A stretch of DNA of 64,000 nt from Candida dubliniensis CD36 (GCF_000026945.1 NC_012865.1:682001-746000), one strand, 5' to 3'; shown: positions 29,914 to 40,438, counted from the stretch's first letter. Numbers and translations: made by a program. The notes: generated by a model not told the origin, from the sequence alone.

Positions 29914-30951
29914 TTATTTCAATAAATCACCTTTATTGATGACAAATCCATCAATCACAGCCATAGCAGCATATAATCTATTTTCTGCTTCTTCAAAAAC
30001 TACTGAATTGTCACTATAAAACACATCATCAGCAACTTCTTCAGAATGTCTAGGTAAACAATGCATAAACTTCCAATTCGAATTGACTTTACCTAATTTA
30101 CACATTTCTTGAGTAATTTGATAACCTTCAAATTGTTTTAATTTAGCCAATTTTTGTTCTTCTTCACCCATAGAGATCCAAGTGTCAGTGACCACAATAT
30201 TTGCATTATTCAAAGCAACTATAGGATCATTAACAATTTCAAAACTCAAATTTTGTTCTTTAGCTAATTTTTCAGCTATTTCAACCACATCCTGATCAAA
30301 TGTGATATTTTTAGGTATTGAAATCGATACATTTATACCTAATTTCAAACAAGCAATAGATAAATCATTAATGACATTATTAGCATCACCAATCCATGTT
30401 AATTTTAACCCCTTTAAATTATCACCAAATTGTTCCTTTATGGTCAATAAATCAGCTATGGCCTGCAAGGGATGATACTTGTCACACAATGAATTAACAA
30501 TTGGAACTGAACTATGTTGACATAAATCTAAAATGTCTTGATGTTTATTGACACGAGCAAAAATACACGATGTCATTGAACTGATAACTTTTGTGGTATC
30601 ATACATTGATTCATTGACGCCTAATTGAATATCATCTTTACCTAAAAACATTGGTTGAGCTCCAAAAAATGATGCAGCTCCTTCAGTACTTATTCTGGTT
30701 CTGGTGGATCTCTTTGTGAATAATAAAGCAACTAATTTACCCAACAATTTTTGATGATTTTCAATTGATGGTTTGTCTGATTTGACCAATTGCTTGAATT
30801 GATAAGCTTTATTTATCAATGAAGAAAATTCATCATTGGTCAATTGAGCTATATTGATCAAATGACGTGGTGTTTGCGAAGTTGCTGCTGCTTTGATTGG
30901 AGTAGTGGATAATAATCTAGTTGTAGTAATAGTTCTAACTGAAGACATCAT
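29914..30951 (-). CDS. ARG3: Ornithine carbamoyltransferase
   Basis: Makes citrulline from ornithine and carbamoyl phosphate in arginine synthesis. The carbamoyl-phosphate loop FTKRSTRTRIS is at residues 78-88, HPLQA provides the second phosphate-binding block, and FMHCLPRHSEEVADDVF carries the ornithine-binding HCLP motif. The first 30 residues are rich in Thr/Ser/Arg with no acids (SSVRTITTTRLLSTTPIK), typical of a mitochondrial presequence. This differs from the cytosolic S. cerevisiae enzyme. I start at the ATG at 30951 (345 aa); the next codon is also ATG, and an upstream TTG extension is unlikely. A Gcn4-type site lies 173 bp upstream. Confidence 0.95.
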   Translation of the reverse strand: MMSSVRTITTTRLLSTTPIKAAATSQTPRHLINIAQLTNDEFSSLINKAYQFKQLVKSDKPSIENHQKLLGKLVALLFTKRSTRTRISTEGAASFFGAQPMFLGKDDIQLGVNESMYDTTKVISSMTSCIFARVNKHQDILDLCQHSSVPIVNSLCDKYHPLQAIADLLTIKEQFGDNLKGLKLTWIGDANNVINDLSIACLKLGINVSISIPKNITFDQDVVEIAEKLAKEQNLSFEIVNDPIVALNNANIVVTDTWISMGEEEQKLAKLKQFEGYQITQEMCKLGKVNSNWKFMHCLPRHSEEVADDVFYSDNSVVFEEAENRLYAAMAVIDGFVINKGDLLK

Positions 30952-31315
30952 AATATGAAAACAAAGATATAAACTTAGTTGAAATTTCAAAAAAAAGAAA
31001 AGAAAGAAAGAAAGAAAGATCCAATAAAAAATAAGGGTAGAAGACTAGCGTTTGTATTTATACCCTTGAAAATTTTTTGGGGGATAAACCCAAGTTAGAA
31101 AATTTTTCATCCTAATTCGGTAATGACTCAACGTTAACCGCGGTAAACAATATAAAGGACAAAAACTTTTTTTTTTCTTTCTTTCTTTTGACCAATTAAA
31201 TAAAAGAAAACAACTGTTTACCCTGCATAGTAGTAAACCGAATCATCAGGTGTTTGGAAACCTCAACAAAGGAGAAACAATTCTGTTTACAACTTATCGT
31301 ATACATTCCATTACT
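30952..31315. other. Intergenic region upstream of ARG3
   Basis: Contains an AAAG microsatellite near 30993-31018, a TGACTCA Gcn4 site at 31124-31130, and three GTAAACA/TGTTTAC heptamers (31143, 31215, 31284). The right end is the 3' flank of the NTR2-like gene. Confidence 0.65.
31124..31130. promoter_or_regulatory. Gcn4-binding site in the ARG3 promoter
   Basis: TGACTCA within AATGACTCAACG is the exact Gcn4/AP-1 consensus, 173 bp upstream of the ARG3 ATG. Amino-acid control of arginine genes by Gcn4 is well established in yeasts including C. albicans. Confidence 0.75.
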
Positions 31316-32383
31316 CTAAATAACTAAATTATTCAATTTCTCTAGTACTTCCAGTTTTGTTTCTGATAATTCATTTTGTTCAATCTTAAGGTTTTGGATT
31401 AATTTTTGTTTTTCTGATTTCGTCACTTCAAACTGTTTGATTAATCCATTGATTCTTATGATTTGCTCTTCAATAGTGGGTATACTAAATTCTATATTGC
31501 CATCGTCATAGCTCTCATTCTCACTATGTTGTTGTCCATCGCTTTCCTCTTGATCAGCATCATCACTATGTATTTCAAAATTGAACTTATTGTCATCAAA
31601 ATTACTACGTTTACCCATATTTAATGTCCCCATATCTTCATCGTTTAACTCTATATCACCATCATTAATATCATTTAAAAGTTGTTCTTGATCTTCTTGG
31701 TTTTGTCGTTCCGTTCCATCATCATAATTCTTATCATCTTTATATTCATTTACTAAAGCATTGGCATATTGTCGAGCTGTCAATTTCAGAGACTCTGGAT
31801 CACGATTGGTTTCTATTGGTACATATCGTTTTGATGTATCTTCACTGACAGAAGACAAGACTTGGGATTGTCGAAGTTGTTGTGATGAGGTGGTTAGTTT
31901 TGACTTTAGCTTGACAAACTCTTCACTATCTTCATCTTTGAGATCATCTATATTTGTAATCACCGGATTGTTTTCAGGATCATCTTCATCCAACTCAAAT
32001 AGTATCGTATCGTTGTCATTAATAACAGGGGTAGATGTGGTTGTAGTGGAATCAATTTGATATCTTGATAAATTGATTGGTTTTTTAATTGATTGTTCTG
32101 GTTCTGATGACTTTTCCTTTGTAAATTTGGCTCGTGGATTAAATCGAAGTAAAGAAGATCCTTTGCTCTTTATTTGTGTAGTCACTCCTTTTAACTCTTT
32201 TATATCCTCGTCTCCATCATGTTCCTCCTCTTCATCAATATTAAACAGTAGTTTATTTCGTTGGATTTTTTGTGGCTTGTTGAAAGATTTCCTTTTGAAA
32301 CTAACTTTACTTGCTTGTGTATTTTTCAATTCATGGTTTAATTCACTCAACAAGTCATCATCATCATCATCTTCAATATTCAT
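31316..32383 (-). CDS. NTR2-like acidic nuclear protein
   Basis: A 355-aa acidic protein with Asp/Glu-rich blocks and a C-terminal coiled-coil helix (IIRINGLIKQFEVTKSEKQKLIQNLKIEQNEL). The pattern is an N-terminal acidic/basic stretch with KVSFKRKS, a middle RDPESLKLTARQYANALVNEY, then acidic sequence and the final helix. It resembles the Nineteen-complex-related protein 2 (Ntr2) family, a cofactor of the Prp43 helicase in lariat-intron spliceosome disassembly. S. cerevisiae Ntr2 is similar in size (322 aa) and ends with a comparable RINGM-type helix. Similarity in this family is low, so I leave the symbol blank. It is divergent from RPC34 with under 200 bp between starts. Confidence 0.5.
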   Translation of the reverse strand: MNIEDDDDDDLLSELNHELKNTQASKVSFKRKSFNKPQKIQRNKLLFNIDEEEEHDGDEDIKELKGVTTQIKSKGSSLLRFNPRAKFTKEKSSEPEQSIKKPINLSRYQIDSTTTTSTPVINDNDTILFELDEDDPENNPVITNIDDLKDEDSEEFVKLKSKLTTSSQQLRQSQVLSSVSEDTSKRYVPIETNRDPESLKLTARQYANALVNEYKDDKNYDDGTERQNQEDQEQLLNDINDGDIELNDEDMGTLNMGKRSNFDDNKFNFEIHSDDADQEESDGQQHSENESYDDGNIEFSIPTIEEQIIRINGLIKQFEVTKSEKQKLIQNLKIEQNELSETKLEVLEKLNNLVI

Positions 32384-32579
32384 TATTAGTTGGTAGAAGC
32401 ACTTATAACTGTAAGATGCAAGAGTGGCATTGTAATATTTCTCGGTTGTTGTTTAGATAAATCCTCACGATGTCTTCAAAAAAATATTTCTGTAAAGATC
32501 ATCTTTACTTGAAAAAAAAAAAGAAAAATAAAAAAACTGAATCACCACTATATCCAAACCATACTTTTAACCAATAATC

Positions 32580-33572
32580 ATGAGTGGAGTATTAGTATCA
32601 GATAAGGCGCGTCATCTTTATACAAAGATGCGGGAGTACCCAAACTCCAAACTCTTTGATCAAGATGAATTACAAACATTATTTGACATCAAAAAGGGGT
32701 CTGAATTGATGGAATATTTACAAGAATTAGTCAATGGGAAATATGTCAAAATCAGTAAAATGGGAGATCAATTAAAATTCCAAACTGTAGCTGAAGAAGA
32801 AGCTAAAAAAGTGTCATCAATGTCTGATGATGAAGCCATGATTTATTCTTATATTGAAGCTTCCGGTCGTGAAGGGATTTGGACTAAAACCATCAAAGCC
32901 AAAACCAATTTACATCAACATATTGTCCAGAAATGTTTGAAAAATTTGGAAAATAATCGATACATTAAAAGTATAAAATCGGTGAAGCATCCAACAAGAA
33001 AAATTTATATGTTGTATAATTTGCAACCTAGTATTGATGTTACTGGTGGTCCATGGTTTACTGATTCAGAATTGGACACGGAATTTATAGAGACATTATT
33101 AGAAGTGTGTTGGAGATTTATTGTTGGTAAAACCATGTATATAAAGGATGAAAATGCCGATACTGAAGATAGTAACCCACTTCAAACAACATACCATAAC
33201 CATCATCCAGGAGTAAATTTGGATCAACTTGTTGAGTTTATAAACAATAGTAATATCACTAGTGTTGAGTTGGGTATTAATGATATTAGATCATTATGTG
33301 ACGTGCTAATCTATGACGACAGAATAGAAGAAGTTGGTGGGAATCAAGAAAATAGTGGGATTTTTAAAGCCACTTGGCAAAGTATAATAGATAAAGGTAA
33401 CACAATTCTACAAAACAATTATCAAGATTTGAAAAATGCTGTTTCTGATGATTGTCTTAATTATTTACAACAAAATCAATCCGATTTCAGTGTTTTTCAA
33501 TACAAATCCACTATCCAAGATCTTCAAGATGAATCAGATCTAGTGTATTTGGATAGTTGGATGAACGAGTAA
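32580..33572 (+). CDS. RPC34: RNA polymerase III subunit Rpc34
   Basis: Subunit of the Rpc82-Rpc34-Rpc31 subcomplex that contacts TFIIIB and opens the promoter. The 330-aa protein (317 in S. cerevisiae) has tandem winged-helix domains in the first 155 residues (DQDELQTLFDIKKGSELMEYLQELV and MIYSYIEASGREGIWTKTIKAKTNLHQHIVQKCLKNLE). The RPC34/RPC39 family hallmark IKSIKSVKHPTRKIYMLYNLQPSIDVTGGPW-type block comes next, followed by acidic and Cys-containing C-terminal sequence. All key family blocks are present in one intact frame. Confidence 0.95.
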   Translation: MSGVLVSDKARHLYTKMREYPNSKLFDQDELQTLFDIKKGSELMEYLQELVNGKYVKISKMGDQLKFQTVAEEEAKKVSSMSDDEAMIYSYIEASGREGIWTKTIKAKTNLHQHIVQKCLKNLENNRYIKSIKSVKHPTRKIYMLYNLQPSIDVTGGPWFTDSELDTEFIETLLEVCWRFIVGKTMYIKDENADTEDSNPLQTTYHNHHPGVNLDQLVEFINNSNITSVELGINDIRSLCDVLIYDDRIEEVGGNQENSGIFKATWQSIIDKGNTILQNNYQDLKNAVSDDCLNYLQQNQSDFSVFQYKSTIQDLQDESDLVYLDSWMNE

Positions 33573-33724
33573 TCATAATATAGAACAATATTTACAAAAA
33601 GCAATCAATTTATCATATATATATGTATATAATCATATCTACAAGAACGTACAACAATGTCCTATGTTTTCTAGAAAACAAGACTCAACAAAAAGCCTCA
33701 AATATAAACACTCGAAAGTGATTA

Positions 33725-34642
33725 TTAGCTTTCCCTACTAATTGGAATATTTTTGAGTCTCAGAAGATATTTAGTATAGTCAGAACGAACTCTAAGTCTA
33801 TATCCATCATTGAAAACAGTTTTAGTCAATCTTAATTCTAATGGGACAATTTTCCCAGCAACTAGATCTTTCCCATTTTTCAACATCTCCAAAAATTCTA
33901 GTCTCATTGCTTCCCTCTCCTCTGGTGTTTTATTCTTCCAAGCCTTTCCTAATGCTTCTCTAGTTTTTTTTATAGTTATATACAGATCCCTGAAGTGATT
34001 CCATTCTTTCGATAGGTAGTATTGGTATGCAGCACCTTGAGTTATGGCTCCTTTAATTTCATATTTGCCTGTACTTTCATCAAATTTGGCAAATACACTT
34101 CTAGATGTAACTTTAAGCATAGCTTTTTCAATTTCATATGGTAAACCTTCCACAGTTGGTTCATGCTTGTGTTCCCCCACGGACCCATTTTTAGCATCGT
34201 TAAACAATCTGTCCAATATCACTTCAGGAGCTTCCTTTTTTGAAGCTCTTTTTCTCGTATACTTCTTCTTTGTCTCATAAGGTTGGTCTCTACACCATTC
34301 CAAAATCAATCTTTGAATTTCAGACTTGGGTGTTTGGGAAGTCACACCGTTGTCATCCAACGAATTTTGTATTTCAACACCAATTTTCCCATCTAAATAG
34401 AATTCTGTGGGGATGTAAAACCAGCCAAATCTCGTATAAACAGCAGACGTTTCATTTGGTTTGTTTTCAGGATCAAAATTATCCAAGATTTTGAGTCTCG
34501 GATTAGGTGTTTCTATGTCACCTCTACGATTTAGAGTAGTCTCGGGTGTGAATGAATAATTCTTGTAAAATGATATTCTGGGGAATGCCAATTTTGGAAT
34601 GATTGATATACGGCATCTGGCCGGTACCAAAAGGAACCTCAT
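33725..34642 (-). CDS. Mitochondrial protein with HMG-box-like C-terminal segment
   Basis: I do not recognise an S. cerevisiae namesake. The first 30 residues are Arg-rich and acid-free (MRFLLVPARCRISIIPKLAF), a likely mitochondrial presequence. The central region is basic (KKKYTRKRASKKE, near 125-137). The segment about residues 208-260, AYQYYLSKEWNHFRD followed by LGKAWKNKTPEEREAM, matches the helix 1 and helix 2-3 pattern of an HMG box. This suggests a mitochondrial DNA- or nucleoid-associated protein, but a mitoribosomal role is also possible. It converges with RPC34 and diverges from the arrestin gene across a 1.9-kb spacer. Confidence 0.65.
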   Translation of the reverse strand: MRFLLVPARCRISIIPKLAFPRISFYKNYSFTPETTLNRRGDIETPNPRLKILDNFDPENKPNETSAVYTRFGWFYIPTEFYLDGKIGVEIQNSLDDNGVTSQTPKSEIQRLILEWCRDQPYETKKKYTRKRASKKEAPEVILDRLFNDAKNGSVGEHKHEPTVEGLPYEIEKAMLKVTSRSVFAKFDESTGKYEIKGAITQGAAYQYYLSKEWNHFRDLYITIKKTREALGKAWKNKTPEEREAMRLEFLEMLKNGKDLVAGKIVPLELRLTKTVFNDGYRLRVRSDYTKYLLRLKNIPISRES

Positions 34643-36514
34643 CGTTTGTAGGGTTGGTAGACGATAATGATGTTGTGATGGCCCGAAGTGAAAAAAAAAA
34701 AAAAAAAAAAAAAATTGAGTTCATTTTGTGAGAGTACCAGAAAAACAAAACAACCAACCAGTTGGGTTAGTGGATAAAAAGATTGCAGTCATTTCACATT
34801 ACTGTTCTTGCATTGTAGCCACTATGTAACAACCTCAAAAGACATACTCCGCTATGGAGGATATTAGGAGCTCCGTGTCCTTTATCAAGCTGGCATGTAT
34901 GGTTTCCGGTATTTCAAAAAAGAACAAATAAAATGATATCCCCAAGAATAGTTCAGTATGTAGTCAGAATTTGTGAATTTATACAAACTACTTTTCAAAC
35001 CACTCTGTTAATATATGAGAATAGACCATTTCTATTTTTTCCATGACCTCATAAATCACTGGAGAGGGCTTTTACAATAAGTTTGATACAGTTCACAATT
35101 ATCTGGTAATTGCACGTACACTCTTTCAATAAAAGAGCCAACTCAATTAACAACCAAGTCATGAATAAACAACACTCTCACTTCCACGAAGACACCGCCA
35201 CAAAGCGTGAAAGATTTTTCAACGGTCATACTTAAGGACGTCTACTTTTTTCAAAGAATGGGGGGGGGGGTTACACAATTCTCTGTGTGACATATACTAG
35301 ATCAAAAACAATACAACAGATAATAGAAACAAAATCAGCTCATACACAACCTGAGCAACACTCCAGACTTGAAACAACGGAAAAAAAACTGGAGCATATG
35401 TTGAGAACATAATGATCAAAGAGGCTTGGAAGGGATCCAGATTGGTGCTGGTGGTGGATGTGGATTAACCGGGATAGAAGAAAGAAACTGGCTTAAAAAA
35501 TAAAACAATTCCGAAAAGGCGAAAAAAAGTCGTATCACAAGAAAATCCCAGCTCGATGCAATTATGGTACCATTTTGTGTGTTCTTGCCATACTTTAGAG
35601 TTTAATATATTCTCTGTTGTTGATGTTGTCTCTTTTATATTTAGATCTGCCAGCACTACTACAAAACTAGTCAACCACGAGTAAGTTACAACGTTGCAAG
35701 ATTTAAAATAAAGGGGCCCGTCATATATTATAATTCAGGTTTTTTATAATATCAACAGGTCGTGTGCGTTATGTCGCCAGCGCATCTCATTTAAGATTCA
35801 AAAAACTGTATAATATTATTTGGATCGGAGATTACCCATTATACCGAATGTCTCATCCGAGGTATATTCTTGCATATTGAAGAACCTTCAATTACATGCA
35901 TTTTATTTCAACATCTATCTGCTCATCTCATTTCGCAAAAAGTTCATCATAAGTTCATAAACAGTCATATAAATCATGAGACTATAAACGAAACAGAAGT
36001 TAAACATAAATGTCGTAGGAAATAGAAGTACTGATTGCTTTTAATATTGTCGTATTGTTCTCCCTTTTTTTTTCCGATGAAAATAATTCCTCTACAATAA
36101 TTTATAATAATAATAAATAACCCCTATAGGTAATATTATTGTTGTTTAGTTTGGACTATTATCCACAAATATTCACTTTTTTTTTTTTTTTGGTTTAGCA
36201 GAAAATTATTACTCCCTATCAATTATATTCGTATCTAACTAGAATAATAATAATAATAATAAGAAGAAAGAAGAAAAAAAAAAAAGATCGTTCTCCTCCA
36301 CCTTCGATTTTCATTTAAATTCTATTTCTTATTAACAAAGTTTTCTAAGAATTTCTTTTGTTTCAAACGTTTTCCAAACATTTACTATTCATTTCCTTCC
36401 AACTTCTACATATATACATATATTTACTTGTTGGAAGAAAGACTAATCGACTTTTTATGATTCTGACTCATTAGCAGTAAACACCACAACGTCCAATAAT
36501 CCCTTGTCCATCCA
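34643..36514. other. Long divergent intergenic region
   Basis: About 1.9 kb between the mitochondrial gene (-) and the arrestin gene (+). Contains an A23 run at 34690-34712, a G10 run near 35262-35271, a short AT-rich inverted element near 35728-35750, T15 near 36178-36192, an AAT repeat near 36244-36260, and a TGACTCA site at 36464-36470 only 45 bp before the arrestin ATG. A 69-codon frame at 35465-35674 is not supported. Confidence 0.6.
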
Positions 36515-39496
36515 ATGAATATACCCAATTCACCACTATTTGCGCCGCAGCAACTAACAAACCATCATAGCACACCAACTAACTCCAATAATGACAAAGG
36601 AACTACCACATCCACTCCCACTTCTAAAAACCATCTAAATAAATCTTCATCCTTGTCACTGGCGGTGTTAACTCCCACTTTACCCGAGAAACCCACTGTC
36701 TCAACTTCGTCATTAGCGGTATACATTGTTCCTTCCGAACAGAATCTATTTGTCCAAGGGTTTGAAGAACATATATATTTATCAAGACCACCAACAATAT
36801 TACGAGGGTCTTTGGTTGTAAAGGTATTAAAACCAACTAAAATCAAATCAATAAGTTTAACATTTAAAGGAATTCAAAGAACAGATTGGCCTGAAGGTAT
36901 ACCACCTAAAAAGAACCAGTATAATGAAATAAACGAGATTATCACTCATACTTGGCCATTTGTACAAGGAAACATTAATGACAAATTGCCTCACAATGGA
37001 GCAGATTATTTCATTGAAAAAGATGGAACCACTCATCAGGGTGGTATTAATGCTAGTTTTGAAGATGACTTTTCATCAGTAAGATCAAGTACTCCACCTC
37101 CGCCTGCATTGGGACACCTGGCAACAAGTCCATCATCCACTCTTTCTCCTACTCGAAAATCACACCGCGAGGAACAATCAAGTAACAATGCAGCTAACTT
37201 TTTCACCCGAAATTTATCACCAAGTTTTATTCGAAGAGGAAAATCATCTTCCATTTCCTCAATGGCAGAAGTAGGGAAGACAAGTTCATTTATTGATTTG
37301 ATTCCAACAACGTCTTCTCCTAGTCCAGGTGATAGCCATTCAAACATTATTCATTTTTCCCCTGGTGATTACATTTACAACTTTGAACACCCATTGCCAG
37401 CATCCATTCCTGAATCATGTAATGCCACATTTGGGAGTACATCATATTATTTGGAAGTAAGTATCAATCGACCTGGTGCTTTTAAAACCAATTTAGCAGG
37501 CAGATTACCAATTAATATAATTAGAACCCTTGCTGAATCAAGTTTGGAAGAGAATGAGTCTATCGTCATTACCAGAGATTGGGAAGACCAACTTCGATAT
37601 GATATTGTGATAGGTGCCAAGTCTGTTGTGTTGGATCTGTATTTACCCTTGGCCTTTAGATTTGTTCCACTTTGGGGTAAAGTAGCTCTACACAGAATCA
37701 GAGTATATTTGACAGAAAATTTGGAATATTATTGTTCCAATAAAAAAGTACACCGGATGGAACCTTCTAAGAAATATTTGTTATTAGAACACAAGGCCAA
37801 GAAGGGGAGATCGTTACTTTCATCCAAAAACCCAGAAGATGAATCATCAACTGATAGTTTAAACGATTTTGATGACGACATTTTACCGAAAGAACTAGAA
37901 TTTCAATTGTTTGTGCCCACGGAATTAAACGCAAGAACAAATAGTCGTCTTCATCCTGATACATCATATGAGAATATCCAGGCTCATCATTGGATTAAAA
38001 TTTGCTTGCGTATTAGTAAACAGGATCCAGAGAACCCTGAGAAGAGAAAACATTACGAAATCAGCATCGATTCCCCATTACATGTATTGAGTCATTTGTG
38101 TTCACACAACAATACATTATTACCTGCTTACGATGATTTGATTCCTAGCATGTCATTAGTTCACAGTCATAACGAGCTCCCACCTCTTTCACCTGGGGTT
38201 ACACCCGTGGAACATACAGAAAGACCCCGAAATGGAAGTGTTAGCAACCAAATTTTGGGTATGTTCAATAGTAACAATAATGGAAATAGTCAATCACGTA
38301 GCAGTAGTTTGTCTCGAGAAAACGAAAACGGACGCTCACTGACGCCAATAGAGTTTCATCATATTTCTTCTGGTCTTGAAAGTGCTGGAGCCGTTGAGAG
38401 AGAAGCCGATATGCATTTAGAAGCTAATTTGTACCAACCAAAGGAGAATGCTATTAGTGCTATAAATTCACCACAGGCATTACCACATCCTGATACGTTT
38501 TCATCACCAGTAATTCTGCTGCCAGTGCAACGACCAATCCATTTAATTCGGAAACCATCAGTCAACCCACCTCCTTTCGATGCTGACGTACCACCGCCTT
38601 CTTCGATTCCACCACCTGCATATGAAGAATGTGACCCAGAAGGTAGACGCGGTTCTAATGGTTATGGAAGAGATTTATCTGTTACTAGTGACAACAGTCG
38701 TTCATTAAGTTTATCTCCATTGAGAATAGATGAACCTAGTGAGAGTGGAACCACTTCTTCAACTAGACCTAGCGTTACCACTAATAGTTTCCCTTCTACT
38801 GCTATTGCTAGTAACACTCCTGTTAGAGATTTATTGATACAACAATTGAATGGTTCTGGAAGTTCCAGTCTTGTTACCCCAACTGAATTGGTTGAACCTA
38901 CAACTAAAATTGACGACAATATTCCCGTTGATAGTCCTGTCCCACAGATTGAAATTCACAATGAGAATAATGATGAGATTCATGGCAACAACGTGAGTAC
39001 TGAATCAATTTCTTCTCTTCGTCGATCAAGTTTTAATAGTGAACGTGGTAGCAATAGTAATGGGCACGACCAGGACAGGGCACTGAATCGTGAAGGGGAA
39101 CCGGAAACGGAAACGGAAGAAGAAGAAGATATTACGGATTATCCATCACCAATACTCCCACCTACAGCAGTGCATGGAATGGCTAAGATATCACGTACTT
39201 CATCAGCCGCATCAACCACATCAATAAACTCTGCAGAAATTCCCGTTGAACAAACTATTCCATTACTCAGTCTTGTTCCGTCGCATACTTCTCAAGCTAA
39301 TATAGATTCTTATAATAAGGGCCGTAATGAATCAGTGGGTTCTTTGTTATATGAAGTTGCTAAACCTACAGAGTTTTATAATGGGTTAGAATCTAGTGCT
39401 GGTGTTGATAACGATTTCTTTAAAGTAATGAGTAGTAGCTTGAGTAAATTACGGAATCCTCGGCTTGCTAAACATTATCAAGATCAAGAGAGTTAA
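36515..39496 (+). CDS. Alpha-arrestin, Ecm21/Art2 type
   Basis: A 993-aa arrestin-related trafficking adaptor. Such proteins link nutrient transporters to the ubiquitin ligase Rsp5 and so control their endocytosis. The arrestin fold is split: N-terminal strands at about 66-150 (SLAVYIVPSEQNLFVQGFE..., LRGSLVVKVLKPTKIKSISLTFKGIQR, WPEGIPPKK, HTWPFVQ) and the second part at about 280-545 (SPGDYIYNFEHPLPASIPES, YYLEVSINRPGAFK). A Ser-rich loop divides them. The WPEGIPPKK block points to the Ecm21/Csr2 branch rather than Rod1. The PPxY motif PPAY near 700 is a WW-domain (Rsp5) ligand. The C-terminal third is disordered and Ser-rich, suited to phospho-regulation. Codons 668-669 are two CTG codons, read as Ser-Ser here. 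Confidence 0.85.
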   Translation: MNIPNSPLFAPQQLTNHHSTPTNSNNDKGTTTSTPTSKNHLNKSSSLSLAVLTPTLPEKPTVSTSSLAVYIVPSEQNLFVQGFEEHIYLSRPPTILRGSLVVKVLKPTKIKSISLTFKGIQRTDWPEGIPPKKNQYNEINEIITHTWPFVQGNINDKLPHNGADYFIEKDGTTHQGGINASFEDDFSSVRSSTPPPPALGHLATSPSSTLSPTRKSHREEQSSNNAANFFTRNLSPSFIRRGKSSSISSMAEVGKTSSFIDLIPTTSSPSPGDSHSNIIHFSPGDYIYNFEHPLPASIPESCNATFGSTSYYLEVSINRPGAFKTNLAGRLPINIIRTLAESSLEENESIVITRDWEDQLRYDIVIGAKSVVLDLYLPLAFRFVPLWGKVALHRIRVYLTENLEYYCSNKKVHRMEPSKKYLLLEHKAKKGRSLLSSKNPEDESSTDSLNDFDDDILPKELEFQLFVPTELNARTNSRLHPDTSYENIQAHHWIKICLRISKQDPENPEKRKHYEISIDSPLHVLSHLCSHNNTLLPAYDDLIPSMSLVHSHNELPPLSPGVTPVEHTERPRNGSVSNQILGMFNSNNNGNSQSRSSSLSRENENGRSLTPIEFHHISSGLESAGAVEREADMHLEANLYQPKENAISAINSPQALPHPDTFSSPVILLPVQRPIHLIRKPSVNPPPFDADVPPPSSIPPPAYEECDPEGRRGSNGYGRDLSVTSDNSRSLSLSPLRIDEPSESGTTSSTRPSVTTNSFPSTAIASNTPVRDLLIQQLNGSGSSSLVTPTELVEPTTKIDDNIPVDSPVPQIEIHNENNDEIHGNNVSTESISSLRRSSFNSERGSNSNGHDQDRALNREGEPETETEEEEDITDYPSPILPPTAVHGMAKISRTSSAASTTSINSAEIPVEQTIPLLSLVPSHTSQANIDSYNKGRNESVGSLLYEVAKPTEFYNGLESSAGVDNDFFKVMSSSLSKLRNPRLAKHYQDQES

Positions 39497-40216
39497 CAAA
39501 TTTGTACGATTTGTATTATTGCTATCTATATTTGCATTTTTAATAGAAAACGGAAACATGACTAGCATGAGGTTAAGATAACGCAGTTCTGCAGGAACAG
39601 TCTCCGTGAAGGTTAAAACCATTGATGACACTCTAGCACTTTAAATGACACATCTTTTTTTTTTTTCTTCTATATATGCCATCAATGATTACAAATAATC
39701 TAAAAAAATGGAAATAATATGAGCTAGGAATCTTAAACTTACTTAAATCCGTATAATTGAGGCATATAAAAGAACAATAATCTAGACTTACAAGATAGGT
39801 AAAGTGGCGATGAATAAGTTTAAAGACTATTGTGGTTTCATCAAAACGTGTTAGAATTGCGCAAATCAATTGCTTGCACTAAAAAAAAAAAAAAAAAAAA
39901 ACATATTTCCAATTTGTAAGCAAGGAGAAGTGTTTTTACATCCCCTGTGTGTAATCCATCAAACTGTGATAATAATGACTCATCACAAGAGTAAAAGTAA
40001 ATTTACCAGATTCGTGTGGTTGAAATATGATTTGTTTAAAAGTATTGTAGTCACACATTTCTTGCAACCTTCTGGTGTAGCCTTGTAATGCTGTCACTAT
40101 GCCAAGTTCAAGAAGAAAGCATCTATAAAGTAGGACTAACCCCTTGAGGAGACTTTGCTGGTAATTATTGACGTGGGATTGGTAAATAAAGTTATTGTTT
40201 TTGTTACTTGATTTTT

Positions 40217-40237
40217 CATTTTAGGAAATTTACCGAG
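40217..40237 (+). promoter_or_regulatory. MDR1 upstream composite element, copy 1
   Basis: TTAGGAAATTTACCGAG at 40221-40237, 15 of 17 bases identical to copy 2. It joins a TTAGGAAA half that resembles the Mcm1-type drug response element to ACCGAG, which fits the DCSGHD core reported for the zinc-cluster factor Mrr1. About 490 bp upstream of the ATG. Confidence 0.55.
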
Positions 40238-40416
40238 TTTTTGCTCGTTTAATTATGCCCCATTATAAATCAAAATCTCTCCTTCGTCATCATCATCATC
40301 AGCCGAATGCCGTTTTCCCTTCCTTAGGCATTTTTCCGTGGCTAACATTTTAAGGTTTTATTCTGTGTTTGTGTAACATTATTTGGTGTTGCTACCAATT
40401 AATTATCACGGTAAAT

Positions 40417-40438
40417 CCACATTAGGAAAAATACCGAG
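40417..40438 (+). promoter_or_regulatory. MDR1 upstream composite element, copy 2
   Basis: CCACATTAGG (one mismatch from the CC(A/T)6GG CArG/Mcm1 box) followed by AAAAATACCGAG with the Mrr1-like ACCGAG core. It sits 286-307 bp before the ATG, close to where the benomyl response element lies in C. albicans MDR1. Confidence 0.6.

Noticed and set aside
34643..36514. tRNA or snoRNA gene in the long divergent spacer
   Set aside because: I found no A/B-box pair, T-loop GTTCGA or C/D box arrangement by eye, here or in other spacers.
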